From Apirhabdus apintestini (lineage in GTDB: Bacteria > Pseudomonadota > Gammaproteobacteria > Enterobacterales > Enterobacteriaceae), in assembly GCA_033977085.1 (NCBI GenBank), contig CP138906.1, positions 3,038,001 to 3,102,000 of the forward strand: a DNA stretch of 64,000 nucleotides, in the 5' to 3' direction. The first letter of the stretch is position 1; each line of letters opens with the position of its first letter. The notes under the pieces are model-generated. The model saw only the letters and a program-made list of their open reading frames with translations, searched no databases and had not been told where the DNA came from. A program made the position numbers and the translations under genes. Positions 11,592-23,800 of the stretch are shown piece by piece.

Positions 11592-11813
11592 TTATTTCAG
11601 TTCTGTCATCTCCCTGACTTCACTGCGATTGATTTGCTGCTCATTGCCGTTAGCATCTTTATAGCTAATCATACCGGTAGAATCGTCGGTATTGGGCTTG
11701 CCTGAAGAAACAATACTGCGCCCGTCTGTTGTGTGCATCACATAGTTCGAAGAGCATGCCGCCAAGCTAAATACGGCCATGCAGGCTGCCAAAAACATCG
11801 TCATTTTATTCAT
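11592..11813 (-). CDS. ygdI: YgdI, small lipoprotein (YgdI/YgdR family)
   Basis: A 73-residue lipoprotein precursor of unknown function. The lipobox LAAC follows a short hydrophobic signal (MNKMTMFLAACMAVFSLAAC). The mature part (SSNYVMHTTDGRSIVSSGKP..DSTGMISYKDANGNEQQINR) is the YgdI/YgdR domain, and it is paralogous to ygdR at 40080 in this window (SSDYVMATKDGRMILTEGKP). The stop lies 8 bp from the gcvB terminator, convergently. Confidence 0.95.
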   Translation of the reverse strand: MNKMTMFLAACMAVFSLAACSSNYVMHTTDGRSIVSSGKPNTDDSTGMISYKDANGNEQQINRSEVREMTELK

Positions 11814-11999
11814 AACATCTCTCCTTGTAGCGTTTAATGCTGATAAATTATTTTCCCAACGTCAGGCCAGAATAAAAGCCCACTATGTACAGCATAACCT
11901 GCTTCCTTACTTTTTCCAGCCGCCGGCGCTACGCCCGCTCTGCACACCTTGCCGTTAACGTAAAAATACGTCACGATCGGGTAATTCAGCGAGGTCTCC

Positions 12000-13204
12000 A
12001 TGACAACTTTTAACCCCGCCCGCTTCCGCGAGCAATTCCCGGCGCTGGCCGATGCCGGTGTCTATCTCGACAGTGCAGCCACGGCGCTAAAACCGCATCC
12101 GGTCATTGATGCCTGCGCCCAATTTTACGCCATCGGCTCTGGTAGCGTACATCGCAGCCAGTACGGCGCAGCTCGTCTCCTGACGGAGCAGTATGAAGCC
12201 GCGCGCGATAAAGTCGCGGCGCTAATAAACGCCCCGGAATCGCGCAGCGTAGTCTGGACACGCGGCGCTACGGAAGCCATTAACATAGTCGCCCAGTGCT
12301 ATGCGCGCCCGCGTCTGACGGCAGGCGATGAGATAATCGTCAGCGAAGCCGAACATCACGCCAACCTGGTCCCTGGCTGATAGTCGCGCAGCAAACCGGC
12401 GCGCGCGTTGTTAAGCTGCCGCTCAGCGCAGACTATTTACCTGACCTGACCCTACTTCCCGCGCTGATCAATTCGCGAACCCGTATTTTAGCGATGGGTC
12501 AGATGTCCAATGTCACCGGTGGAATGCCCGATCTGGCTTATGCCACCAAGCTGGCGCATGCGGCAGGCGCGGTGGTGGTGGTTGACGGCGCTCAGGGCGT
12601 AGTCCACTGCCCACCGGACGTACAGTTACTGGATATCGATTTTTACGCTTTTTCAGCCCATAAGTTGTACGGCCCTACGGGGATCGGCGCGCTATGGGGA
12701 AAAGCCCACCTTCTGGAAGAAATGACGCCCTGGCTGGGCGGCGGAAAAATGATCGAACGCGTCTCTTTTGAAGGCTATACGCTACAGCCTATTCCCTATC
12801 GTTTTGAAGCGGGGACGCCTAATATCGCGGGCGTAACCGGTCTTAGCGCTGCGCTAAGCTGGCTTGAAACCGTGAATATTCATCAAGCGGAATCCTGGTG
12901 CCAAAGCCTGGCAACGATGGCGGAAAATGCGCTCAAACGCCGTCCCGGTTTTTGCAGCTACCGCGCTCAGAATGCCAGCCTGCTGGCATTTAATTTCACA
13001 CATATTCACTATGCGGATATGGCGACTTTGCTGGCGGAATACGGTATCGCGCTTCGCGCCGGGCAGCACTGTGCACAGCCGCTGCTGGCTGCACTCGGTG
13101 TTGAAGGCACGCTGCGCGCCTCTTTCGCGCCGTATAATACTCAGGAAGATGTCGAACAATTTATCGATGCGGTTGACCGCGCTCTGGCGTTGTTACAGGA
13201 CTAA
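12000..13204 (+). pseudogene. csdA: CsdA cysteine desulfurase, one frameshift
   Basis: CsdA is a PLP-dependent cysteine desulfurase that passes sulfur to CsdE and supports tRNA modification and Fe-S assembly. The PLP-lysine motif FYAFSAHKLYGPTG and the active-site cysteine loop LRAGQHCAQPLL are present. The frame breaks at 12371-12373, where GTCCCTGGCTG has three C; four C restore HANLVPWLIVAQQTG. The site overlaps a CCTGG Dcm motif. Repaired length is 401 residues, the E. coli length. csdE follows after 4 bp, and tcdA is next on the opposite strand. Confidence 0.93.
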
Positions 13205-13208
13205 ATGA

Positions 13209-13638
13209 ATGAGCAGCGAACATCCTTTTGGAACCACGATTACCGCAGATAGCCTGCGCGCTATTTTTCAGCCGCTTCAGCAGTGGGAAGAAAAATATCG
13301 CCAGTTAATACTGCTCGGGAAAAAATTGCCGGTTCTTGATGAGGCATTTAAAACACAGGAAAGTGAAATATCCGGCTGTGAAAACCGCGTCTGGTTAGGC
13401 TATCGTGTCGCCGCCAACGGCGCATTGCACTTTTTCGGCGACAGCGAGGGCCGTATTGTACGCGGTTTGCTGGCCGTGTTACTGACGGCAGTAGAAGGGA
13501 AAAGTGCGGCCGAACTACGAGCGATGAAACCCGCTGGCGCTGTTCGATGAGTTAGGGTTGAGTATGCAGCTAAGCGCTTCGCGCAGTCAGGGTCTGGCGG
13601 CGCTTGCAGAGGTGGTTAACCACGCTGCAGGCGGCTAG
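13209..13638 (+). pseudogene. csdE: CsdE sulfur acceptor, one frameshift near the C terminus
   Basis: CsdE is the SufE-like acceptor that takes persulfide sulfur from CsdA on its conserved cysteine (EISGCENRVWLGY here). The frame is open to about residue 108 and then has one A too many at 13527-13529. Removing it gives LALFDELGLSMQLSASRSQG and a stop at 13638, for about 142 residues compared with 147 in E. coli. This is one of the few insertions in the window. The ATG at 13209 was chosen over one at 13205 because it gives the family N terminus. Confidence 0.9.
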
Positions 13639-13719
13639 CACAGTGAAAAATTTGGCCCGGGCCAAATATATCAAGATAGCAAAACGCCTGATGCCCGTCG
13701 GGCGCTTCACATCCCAACA

Positions 13720-14528
13720 TCAATGCCGCTCGCGTTCCGCTTTCGCCAGCATTTTCTTCAGCACGTGCGACACCGCGACAAAACCGAAACTGGCGGTCAC
13801 CATGGTTGCCGCGCCAAACCCGGACGCACAGTCCATTCGCTTTGGCCCTTCCGCGCTCTGCTTTGCAGCACACACTGAGCCATCTGCCTGGGGGTACACC
13901 AGCGGCTCGGTTGAAAACACGCAGTCAACGCCCAGTTTACCTTTACTGTTCTTCGCCACGCCGAAATCGTGCTTTAATCGTTCGCGCAGCTTCGCCGCCA
14001 GCGGATCCTGAATCGTTTTCGCTAAATCGGCGACCTGAATTTGCGTAGGATCCTTCTGCCCTCCTGCTCCACCGGTAGTCACTAGCGGAATTTTATGCCG
14101 CCGACACCACGCAATTAGCGCGGCTTTAGGACGCACGCTATCTATAGCGTCAATGACATAGCTATACGGCTGCTGCATCATCTGCGCGACATTTTCTATG
14201 GTAACGAAATCGTCGATAACTGTTACCCGACATTCTGGATTAATCTGGCTAATCCGGGCTGCCATCACTTCCCCTTTTGCCTGACCAATGGTATCGCGCA
14301 GCGCATGGATTTGACGGTTAGTATTCGTAACGCAAACATCGTCCATATCAATAAGCGTAATTGCACCAATGCCGGTACGAGCCAGCGCCTCAGCGGCCCA
14401 GCTACCCACCCCACCAATACCCACCACACACACGTGCGCCGCAGCAAAAGGGTGAGTGCATCCTGCCCGTATAAACGGGCCGTACCGCCAAAGCGCTGCC
14501 GCCAGGCATCAGAAAGGGTTACTGACAT
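13720..14528 (-). pseudogene. tcdA: TcdA (CsdL), tRNA t6A37 cyclisation enzyme, one frameshift
   Basis: TcdA is an E1-like ATP-dependent dehydratase that converts t6A37 of tRNA to its cyclic form, with sulfur-relay help from CsdA/CsdE. The nucleotide-binding motif VVGIGGVGSWAAEALARTG and TLIDMDDVCVTNTNRQ are clear. The frame is broken near residue 27: the T-run (AAAA at 14446-14449 on the plus strand) has four bases and five join LTLF to AAAHVCVVGIGG. Repaired length is about 269 residues, like E. coli. It faces csdE tail to tail. Confidence 0.93.
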
Positions 14529-14597
14529 GAACAAAACCTCAAAAAGAAAAAGCGGGCCAATTATAGCGCCCGCCTCAGAGAAACAGAACGATGAAGA

Positions 14598-15693
14598 TTA
14601 GCCGCTAAAAGAGAGTTCCCGGCACCGGGCGCCGTTTTAAGTACCCAAACGCGCCCATAATGATTGTACCACCCGGCGCGATGCCCAGCCTCGGCACCGA
14701 TCCTGGTATATATCAAAGTGCTGCCCCTTAATCGCCCCACCGACGTCAAGCGCCACCATAACACGCGAGCTCATACTGCCCGTTAAATTTGCCGTTATTA
14801 TCTAAAAGCGGTACCTCAGCAAGCAGCGTCGTCCCCGGTGGAATGATACTGCGATCGGCGGCAACGGATGCGCGCTCAACCAGCGGTACAGCGCTGGCAC
14901 CCTTCACCGGTGCGAACGACTCGGGCTTAAAGAAAACAAAAGAAGGATTTTGTTCAAGCAGTTCGCGAACTTCATATTCGCTGTGCGTTGCGGCCCAGTG
15001 GCGGATGGCCTGCATCGACATATCTTCGCGCTTCACTTCCCCACGATCGATAAGCACCTTGCCGATGCTGCGATACGCATGCCCGTTTTTGCCTGCATAG
15101 CCAAAAACACCAGCGGTGAGCCGTCGCCAAAATCCACATAGCCGCTCCCCTGCACATCCATAATAAAATTATCAATCAGCGAATTGCTATAACCCAGCAC
15201 GTAGCTTTCACTCAGCGCTCCCGCATAAATATCTGCCCGAGAAGGCAAACGCCCACGCTTCGGCGGCATACGATAAAGGGGTATTGGAACGCGCCCTGTC
15301 GGGTATGACGCGCCTGAATGACCGGCGTATAGTATCCGGTAAATTGCACGTTTCCGTAATCATCTGTGCCTTCCATTTGCCAGGCATCCAGCCCGAAGCG
15401 CGCCAGCGTGCGTGTATCTCCCCCGAGCGCAGCCACTCCTCTACCGCGCTGAAAACCGCACTCTGATTTTGATACATACGCGGTGAGGCATTGCGAATTT
15501 CACCGATCTGATGAGTGAAATCACCGGCGTTGTTCGGCGCGCCAACCGCATCGGGTTGATTAACCAGCGAGAAAGGTTGTTTAAACTTGCCGTCTTTATA
15601 CTGCTGGCCCCGATCGGTGGGTTTAGAGCTACAGGCAGCCAGCATCACCAGCACGGCGCTTGTTAAGATTGTTCTGACCCGGGTTCCTTTCAT
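14598..15693 (-). pseudogene. mltA: MltA membrane-bound lytic transglycosylase A, six frame lesions
   Basis: MltA cleaves peptidoglycan to 1,6-anhydromuropeptides from the outer membrane. The lipobox LAAC, the family block SKPTDRGQQYKDGKF, and VQFTGYYTPVIQARHT, FIMDVQGSG and AGHRAGWYNHYGRVW are all present in order but spread over several frames. Lesions: G-run at about 15420, CCCC/TTT at about 15283, T-run at about 15103, an extra C at GAGCTCG near 14770, two bases lost at CCAGG near 14703, and a T lost in the last codons near 14614. Repaired, it is about 365 residues. The start 15693 (MKGTRVRTIL) matches the E. coli N terminus. Confidence 0.9.
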
Positions 15694-15861
15694 TACATTC
15701 TCTTTATTAATAGTTACCGCAGCATGCTTCAGCAAGATAGCAAACGCGACTTGTGATGGAAATGCGTAAGCCAGTTACAGCCTATTAACGTACAGAAAAA
15801 AGCGCTCCTGGGGTTATTTAAGCAAACGCAAAGGAAAACCCGCAGTTCCTTCAGAAAAGGG

Positions 15862-15889
15862 TTGCATCAATGCGTCAGGAGAGTATATT
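15862..15889 (+). promoter_or_regulatory. Promoter of the initiator-tRNA operon
   Basis: TTGCAT (15862-15867) and TATATT (15884-15889) with 16-bp spacing, followed by GCGCATCC. The GC-rich discriminator is typical of stringently controlled stable-RNA promoters. The tRNA starts 13 bp after the -10. Confidence 0.75.
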
Positions 15890-15902
15890 GCGCATCCACG
15901 GA

Positions 15903-15979
<77 letters not shown>

Positions 15980-16021
15980 ATTAAGCGCATTAGCGCGAAC
16001 AATATAAGCAGTAATGACGGA

Positions 16022-16098
<77 letters not shown>

Positions 16099-16111
16099 AC
16101 GTCAACAACAG

Positions 16112-16132
16112 GCACCCCATCGGGTGTTTTTT
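16112..16132 (+). terminator. Terminator of the initiator-tRNA operon
   Basis: Stem CACCC / GGGTG with CATC loop followed by six T, 14 bp after the second CCA end. Confidence 0.9.
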
Positions 16133-16190
16133 GTTCTTGCGCCCGTTATTTCCCGGCCATCGGCGCTTCCCTGCGCCGCATATATTCTCT

Positions 16191-17437
16191 TTAACTTCTA
16201 CGTACGCGCGCGGCGCCGCTGGCAAAATAGGCTTTTATTCCTTTTAATATTGATTCCGCCACCTGCTGCTGAAACGCGGCGGTACGCAGCTTGCGCTCTT
16301 CTTCTACGTTACTAATAAACGCAGTTTCAACAAGAATAGACGGTATCTCCGGCGCTTTCAGCACCGCAAAACCAGCCTGCTCGACGCTGTCTTTATGCAG
16401 GCGATTAATCCCACCCATATGATCCAAAACCGCTTTGCCAAACTTTAGGCTATCGGTGATAGTCAGCGACTGAACCATATCGAACATCGTGTGATCCAAA
16501 TAGCGATCCCCGCTGCGGCTCACACCGCCGATAAGATCCGACGCGTTCTGCGTCTTCGCTAAATACCGGGCGGCGGTACTGGTCGCTCCTTTAGTGGACA
16601 ACGCGAACACGGACGAGCCGTGCGCTGAACGATCGGAAAACGCATCCGCGTGAATGGATACAAACAGATCGACACGCTGCTTGCGCGCTTTTGCAACCCG
16701 CACTCCGAGAGGAATAAAAACATCTTCATTGCGCGTCATGTAAGCCTGCATATTCGGCTCTTGCTCAATAAGCGCTTTAGGCGGCGGCCAATTTTCAGCA
16801 CCACGTCTTTTTCATGGGTTTTATATTTGCCCGTCGCGCCAGGATCCTCACCGCCGTGACCGGGGTCTATCATAATACTGATTGGCCGGTCGCGCCCGGC
16901 TTTGCCCGGCTTAGGCCCTTGTTCAGCCTGAGGAATTTTATCCAGCGACCCCTTATTATAATCTTCCAGCAGAGCCAATAATGGGTCTTTCTCACTGTCG
17001 CTATTCGCAGGATACAAATCCATCACCAGGCGTTCTTTGAATTCAGCAACGGGTTTGAGCGCAAACAAATGCGGTGCGACATCCTGCTTCAACTCAAATA
17101 CCAGGCGCAGCGTCTGCGGGCTAAATTGCCCGACCCGAGCCGATTTAATGTACGGATCGTCCGGATGGACAAGATTTCCCAATTTCTTTAACACGGAATT
17201 TAACTGTACGCCGTCAATATCCACCACCAGCCGCGCGGGGTTACTTAACGCAAACTGTCGATACTTAAGCTGATGCGTGGATTCCAGCGTAACGCGCGTG
17301 TAGGTTGACGCAGGCCATACGCGCACAGCAATAATTTGGCTATCCGCGGCCAGACCAAGCGGGCTGACGCTTAATAACCACATGGCCCCCGCTCCCTGCA
17401 ACAAACGGCGACGGCTAAACGAACTGGCTTCCGACAT
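16191..17437 (-). pseudogene. amiC: AmiC N-acetylmuramoyl-L-alanine amidase, one frameshift
   Basis: AmiC cleaves peptide side chains from septal peptidoglycan during daughter-cell separation. The N terminus has a twin-arginine signal (SRRRLLQGAGAMWLLS), followed by an AMIN domain and a zinc amidase_3 domain (DPGHGGEDPGATG, about residue 195 onward; ILVETAFISNVEEE near the end). The frame breaks at about 16780 where CTAAAGCG needs a fourth A. Repaired length is 416 residues, near E. coli's 417. The start at 17437 (MSEASSF) was preferred to the longer open frame because it places the Tat signal at the N terminus. It diverges from argA. Confidence 0.93.
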
Positions 17438-17618
17438 GCTTCTCCCGAGGAAACGATAAGAAATAACAATAATAACTTCAGAATAGCGACCGAAAACTTT
17501 AACCAAAGCCGGGCACACTGTCACCCGCAAAAGGGTAAACATCCAATAATGTGTGGAAAAAACGTGTTAATAATACGTTAAACATGATGAAAACTTTCGC
17601 TTGCACCCACCCCTAAAA

Positions 17619-17653
17619 AGAATAAAAATACAAATATTATGAATATTAATTCA
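17619..17653 (+). promoter_or_regulatory. Tandem ArgR boxes upstream of argA
   Basis: TGAATATTAATTCA (17640-17653) is a perfect ARG-box core. AGAATAAAAATACA (17619-17632) matches 12 of 14 positions. Their starts are 21 bp apart, the spacing of paired 18-bp ARG boxes separated by 3 bp. TTGCAC at 17601-17606 may be the -35 of a promoter overlapping the upstream box. Confidence 0.85.
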
Positions 17654-17666
17654 ACAGGCACGCATC

Positions 17667-18994
17667 ATGCTGGAGAGAAATACCGAGCTAGTAGAGGGTT
17701 TTCGCCATTCAGTCCCTTATATCAACGCTCATCGAGGCAAAACCTTCGTTATCATGTTAAGCGGTGAAGCCATAGAGCATGAAAATCTATCATCAATCAT
17801 TAGCGATATAGGATTATTACATAGCCTCGGCATCCGCCTTGTCGTGGTTTACGGCGCTCGCCCGCAAATCGACGCTAACCTGGCGGCGCACGGCTATAAT
17901 CCTGTTTACCATAAACACACGCGGGTTACGGATGGCAAAACCCCGGAGCTTGTCAAACAGGCGGCGGGATTATTGCAGCTAGAAATTACGGCGCGTCTCT
18001 CAATGAGCCTGGGCAACACACCGCTGCAGGGAGCGCATATTAATGTAGTCAGCGGCAATTTCATTATCGCTCAGCCCTTAGGCGTGGACGACGGCGTGGA
18101 TTACTGCCACAGCGGACGCATACGTCGTATCGATGAAGACGCTATCGCTCGTCAACTGAATAATGGCGCCATCGTTCTAGCCGGCCCTGTCGCCGTTTCC
18201 GTTACTGGCGAAAGCTTTAATCTAACTTCTGAAGAAATCGCCACCCAGCTTGCCATTAAACTTCGCGCAGAAAAAATGATTGGGTTCTGTTCCTCTCAGG
18301 GCGTTACCGACAGCGACGGACGTATACTCCCCGAACTTTTTCCCAATGACGCCCAGCAGCATGTCACTCGGCGTGAGGCCGAAGGCGATTACCACTCTGG
18401 CACCGTGCGTATGTTACGGGGTGCCATTAAAGCCTGCCGCAGCGGCGTCAGACGCTGCCACTTAATAAGTTACCGTGAGAACGGCGCACTGCTTCAGGAA
18501 CTGTTTTCCCGGGATGGCATCGGTACCCAAATCGTGATGGAGAGCGCGGAGCAAATTCGCCGGGCAACCATCAATGATATCGGTGGAATACTGGCGTTAA
18601 TCCGTCCTCTGGAACAGCAGGGCATTCTGGTACGCCGCTCGCGCGAACAGCTGGAAATGGAAATTGATAACTTTACTATTATTCAGCGCGATGGCATGAC
18701 AATTGCCTGCGCGGCGCTTTATCCTTTTAGTAGTGAAAAAATTGGCGAAATGGCCTGCGTCGCGGTGCATCCGGATTATCGAAGCTCCTCACGCGGCGAA
18801 CTTTTGCTAGAGCGTATCGCCGCCCAGGCAAGAAACCAGGGCCTGGAGCGCTTGTTTGTACTCACTACGCGTAGCATCCACTGGTTCCAGGAACGCGGCT
18901 TCGCGCCGGTAGAGATTGATTTACTGCCGGACAGCAAAAACGGCTCTATAACTACCAGCGTCGCTCTAAAATCCTGATGGCTAATCTGAACTAA
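17667..18994 (+). CDS. argA: ArgA N-acetylglutamate synthase, frame slip in the last 15 codons
   Basis: ArgA makes N-acetylglutamate from acetyl-CoA and glutamate, the first step of arginine synthesis, and is feedback-inhibited by arginine. The N-terminal amino-acid-kinase-like domain (VVYGARPQIDANLAAHGYNP) and the C-terminal GNAT domain (ACVAVHPDYRSSSRGELLLE) are intact. The frame as given stops at 18977. A sixth A in the run near 18940 restores the family ending (LYNYQRRSKILMANLN) and a stop at 18994, which overlaps the recD 3' end by 14 bp. Repaired length is 442 residues. ArgR repression is indicated by the boxes just upstream. Confidence 0.94.
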
Positions 18995-20841
18995 TTTCGG
19001 CGCTGGCAAACGTATTGAGTAAACCGCTGCGCCGTTCGGTACGCGTGTTAATCGCCTGTTTTAATACGCTGGCATCAGCGTACAGGGCCAAAACGCGCGC
19101 GCGCGCGTAATCGCGGTATACACTAACTCGCGGGTGAGCGGCGCAGCGAAGCGATCGGGAAGGACCAGCGCAACGCTCTCAAACTCCGAGCCCTGAGATT
19201 TATGCACCGTCATTGCCCATGCGGTCTCATGCTCGGGCATCCGCCCCGGCGGCACGGACTTTAAGGTACCGTCAGGCATTTGAAACCACACGCGCAATCC
19301 TGACTCATCGCGCAGAACAATACCGACATCGCCGTTAAACAACCCGAGCGCGCTTTCGTTTCGGGAAATCATCACTGGCCGCCCGTGATACCAGCGTCCG
19401 GCCAGTTCACCAGGCGCAATATGCCCGTGCCGGGCCAGCAATTGCTCAACGCGCCGGTTCAGCCCCGCAACGCCGAACGGCCCGGCGCGCAGCGCGCATA
19501 AAAGCTGGAATTCGTTAAAGGCTTCCAGTCGCTCATCCGGCGTCGCACCTGGAGACTTCAATGCAGCAAGATAGCGGGCGTAGCCTTTAAGCGTGTCGGC
19601 AAGCGCCGCTGCATAATCGTCTCGCGAACGCAGGGGGTGATAAACGATATCTGCATAATCGCCATTCAGCGCAGTCATTGCCATAGGGACATCACCACGA
19701 TTAACCGCCACCGCCAGTTGACCAATCCCTGACGTTCCATCAAAGCGATAGCTCTTTTGCAGCAAGCACAGTGCGTCGCATAGCATCGGCATCTGCTCGC
19801 ACTCACCGGCCGACACAGGATTGCCGGTCAAATCACTCAATTCTGCGGCCCGCTCCGGGCTGAAGCCAAAGCGCAGAAAGTGGCAAATATCGCCTAACAC
19901 CGCGCCCGCTTCTACGGATGCAAGCTGATCGCGATCGCCCAGAAAAATAACGCGCGCATGAGCGGGCAACGCGGCTACAAGCCGCGCCATCATCAGGAGA
20001 TCCACCATAGAGGCTTCGTCCACCACCAGAACATCCAGATGCAGCGGGTTATCCGCGTGATAGCGAACCTGCTGGCTCCCTGGCTGTACGCCAAGCAGGC
20101 GGTGCAGCGTCGTTGCTTCCTCAGGTAACAGCATTTTCTGCTGTGGGGAAAGCGACAAATGACTCAGGGCTTTTCCCAAAGATTCCGTTAATCGTGCCGC
20201 AGCCTTGCCCGTCGGCGCGGCCAAGCGAATACGCAGGCGCTCCGGGGTTTCAAGCTGAATAAGCGCGGTCAGCAGTTTTGCTACCGTGGTGGTTTTCCCG
20301 GTTCCCGGGCCGCCAGATATCACTGAGATTCGCCGCGTGAGTGCAACCGCTGCGGCAACTTTTTGCCAGTTAACCTCCGATTCACCCGAGCCAAAGAGCG
20401 CATCCAGCACCGCATGTAACCGCGTGGCGTCCTGCGCTATCCGGCGATTCTCCTGTAAAAAAATGCCGCAACCCGGCGCTCATTGTAAAACATGCGATTC
20501 AAATAGAGACAATTGTCAGCCAGCTTTAGCGGCGTCGCCGCCGCACCGTCATCGCTAACGGCCTGTGACGCAAGAAGCGCATCGTGCCAGCCTCCAGAAG
20601 GCGCCGCATAGTCAAATAGCGCCTGCGCGAGGCCAGCGTGGCGCGCCGGGAAGGCCATCTCGGGCGTTAAACGGTCTAAGGGCAGGCAGACATGCCCTTC
20701 TCCGGTATCCCGGCTTAACAGCGCCGCCGCTAGCTGCGCCGCAGGAGCGTTTTCCTCCACCAGCATGGTAGCGAAACGCGCATCCAGCGGACGCAAGAGC
20801 TTTAGTGCTACCGCCTGCTGCAGTAACTCAGCCATCTTCAT
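18981..20841 (-). pseudogene. recD: RecD, exodeoxyribonuclease V alpha subunit, two frame lesions
   Basis: RecD is the 5'-3' helicase subunit of RecBCD. The Walker A motif ISGGPGTGKTTTVAKLL, the Walker B region VLVVDEASMVDLL and the late helicase motif TWAMTVHKSQGSEF (here AWAMTVHKSQGSEF) are present. Lesion one: a T-run with seven bases near 20457-20463 where eight restore AAFFLQENRRIAQDA. Lesion two: an alternating CG tract of 14 bases at about 19094-19107 whose length is off by two (or four) relative to the frame that continues LALYADASVLKQ. Repaired, it ends at 18981 with about 620 residues. Its ATG overlaps the recB TGA. Confidence 0.93.
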
Positions 20842-23800
20842 GCGCTCATATCCTCACTTTGTCCGGCAAACAGGGCATCCATCTCTTCTACCAGCCGCTC
20901 ATCCGGGCGAGTCATAAAGACCCCTCTTTCAGGAGCCTCGCCCGCCATACCGCGCAAAAAGAGGTAAATTACGCCGCCAAAATGCTCTTCATAGGCGTAA
21001 TCGCGTATTCGCTGGCGTAAATAGCGGTGTAGAGCCAGGGTATAAAGTTGGTATTGCAAGTCATAACGATGCTCGCACATGGCGCGCTCCATCGCCTCAC
21101 GCGTGTAGGCCTGCGCATCAGCACCCAACCAGTTCGACTTATAGTCCAGCAGGTAATAACGCCCGCGCCAGCGGAACACCAAATCGATAAATCCTTTCAG
21201 CATGCCCTGCAACTGTGAGAAATCAAGCGCCGGACAGCGTGCAGAAAGCGGGTCGTAGCGATGCGCGATTTTATCTAACGCCGCCGGGGTCAACGTGGCG
21301 TTAACCGGCAGCCAAAAAGCCATCTCGACCAGTTTATCCGCATTGGAAATGCGGCTCAGCGCAGCTCCATCGTTCCCGAGCGGGGTATGTAAAATATCGG
21401 TAAGCCAGGCGCACAGGGCTGGCTGCCAGGCGGGATCAAATCCGCCTAATGAAAGCTGTTCTGCTACCCACGCTGCGTCAACCGGCTCGGTAAAATCGAT
21501 GCGCTCGAATAATGCATGCAAAAAGTGCCAGGCGACGCCCCTTTGGGAAAGGCATGCGGAGTAAGTAACCGCTCACTTTCTCGATCAAATTTCCCTGCGG
21601 CATCAATATCCAGCGTTGGCAGCAGATCCCGGGCGATGTGACCATGCCGCTGTAATCCGCTATAGCTGATCACCCGCCAGCGCACGCCGGACGCTGACGC
21701 ATATTCGCGTGCCGCCAGCAGTATTTCCTCACCGGCTGCGGGCTGCCAGGGCCGGTTATCGCCATCTGGCGCAACCGGCTCCAGCACCATATTTTCATCA
21801 CACAAAGAGATTAATGCCTGCCGCAGCCCTTCCGCGTCCATAGGCTCCCCGCGCTGAATAAGCCAGCCTGGGGCGCTGAGATGCAGATCGCTAACGCCTT
21901 TTTTGCCCGCCCGCCGCGAAATATGGGTGCAATGCCGAGGCAGCAGTGCCACTGTGAGCGCGTCATCGCCACATACAGCAGTCGCAAATCTTCCGCCAGG
22001 CGCTCTTCTTCTGCCAGCCCAAGGCTTTCTGCATCATTGCTCAGATCCAATAGCGCTTCAAATGACTGCCGGTCGTGATAAAAAGCCTGTTTTTGCGGCC
22101 TGAAACCGGCGATAAACGGCAGGCAAACCAGAGCGTATTCCAGTCCTTTAGATTTATGAATCGTGACTATCTGGACTAAATGACGGTCGCTTTCCAGACG
22201 CAGCTGCTGCGAGTCGGCTCGGTTATCCGGCTCTGCAATTTGCTGCGCCAGCCAGCGAATTAGCGCGGGTTCGCTATCCAGCCTGGCGGAGGCTTCCTGA
22301 AGCAGCTCGCTGAGGTGCAGCAGATCGGTCAAACGACGTTCACCGCCAGGGTAGCCAGCATATTTTCCGCTATGCGGCGCGCAGCCATCAGCCCTTTCAG
22401 CATGGGCATTACCCCGCGCTGTCGCCATAGCATCCGCCAGCCGTCAAACTCTTCAACCAGCTTATCCCACGCCTGTTCATCCTGATTTAGCGCATCCAGC
22501 ATCGCCGCGTCCAGCCCCAGAATCCCTGTCGCCAGTGCGCTGCGCAGCGCGCTATCTTGCCCCGGCGTGAGTACCGCCTGCAGTAACCAGAGCAGCTCGC
22601 TAGCCTCTCGGGTTGCAAAAACGCTATCCCGGTTAGAAAGATACACGGAAGGAATATTGAGCGTGCGCAGCGCGTCGCGTATCAGCGCCGCTTCGGCGCG
22701 GCTGCGTACCAGAATAGTGATGTCGCTTGCCTGCACCGGTTTCGACTTCGGCTGCCCGGACTCGTCACGCCACAGTAACGCACTGCCGCGCTCCCCGCCT
22801 TCCAGCCACTCTCGCACCTGAAGTGCGCAGCGCTGCGCCATCAGTTGTTGGTACTCACTTACGCTAACCCCTTCGCCGGGCACCAGCCAAAATGTCAACG
22901 CTGGCTGCGTGGCCTCATCAACGGTAAAACGCATACGGGCGTTTCGCGAGGCTGGTTCAACGGGAAGAAAAGGAATTTGCCGGAATAAAAAGGGTTACTT
23001 TGATGCGCAAACAGGCGGTTAACGCTCTGCACCATGCCCGGGGCCGAACGCCAGTTGGTCCCCAGCGTATAGTGGGCGCTTACCTCTGAGCGCGCGCGCA
23101 TATAGGTAAAAATATCCGCGCCGCGAAAAGCATAAATCGCCTGTTTGGGGTCGCCAATTAATAATAGTGCCGATTCAGGTTGGCGTAGCCAGATACGTTT
23201 AAAAATACGATATTGCTGAGGGTCGGTATCCTGAAACTCATCGATCATCGCAACCGGGAAACGCCGACGAATGGCCTGCGCCAGCGCTTTGCCTCCCGGC
23301 TGGCGCAGCGCTTCATCAAGCCGGCTTAGCATGTCATCAAACCCCAGCTCTCCGCGACGCTGTTTCTCTCGCGCCACGGATGTGCGAATTTCATCTATAG
23401 CGCGCGCAATGACCAGATCGCGTAGCGAAAGCGGTTCATCCAGCAATGCCTCAATGACATCGAAAAGCGTATGTCGGGGAGGCTCCCATTTTTTGTTTTC
23501 TGTACCAAAAACGAGGTGGAAAATTTACTTAGCGCCTCCGGCAAGCAATAAGACGTGGTTTCACTAATTGCCCATTCATTAACTTTTGTAATCCAGACTG
23601 GCAGGTTTTTGCTGCTGAAACTGCGTTTATCAACGCCGGATTGGGCAATTAGCCCTTCCAGCTCTGGCGCCGCATCCCGCCACTGAGCTTTTACGGCGTC
23701 GATGCGCGCAATAATGCGCTCGTGGCGTTCCTGAAGCGTCTCTTCAGAAGGCGGGCATCGTAGCTGCGGCGCTTCACCCGACAGCCATGCCTTTATTTCA

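Noticed and set aside
11433..11705. 90-codon plus-strand frame between gcvA and ygdI
   Set aside because: It lies within the GcvB RNA and its terminator and runs antisense into ygdI.
13690..13710. Small hairpin GCCCG-T-CGGGC between csdE and tcdA as a bidirectional terminator
   Set aside because: Short stem with no adjacent T-run on the plus strand and only a weak one on the minus strand.
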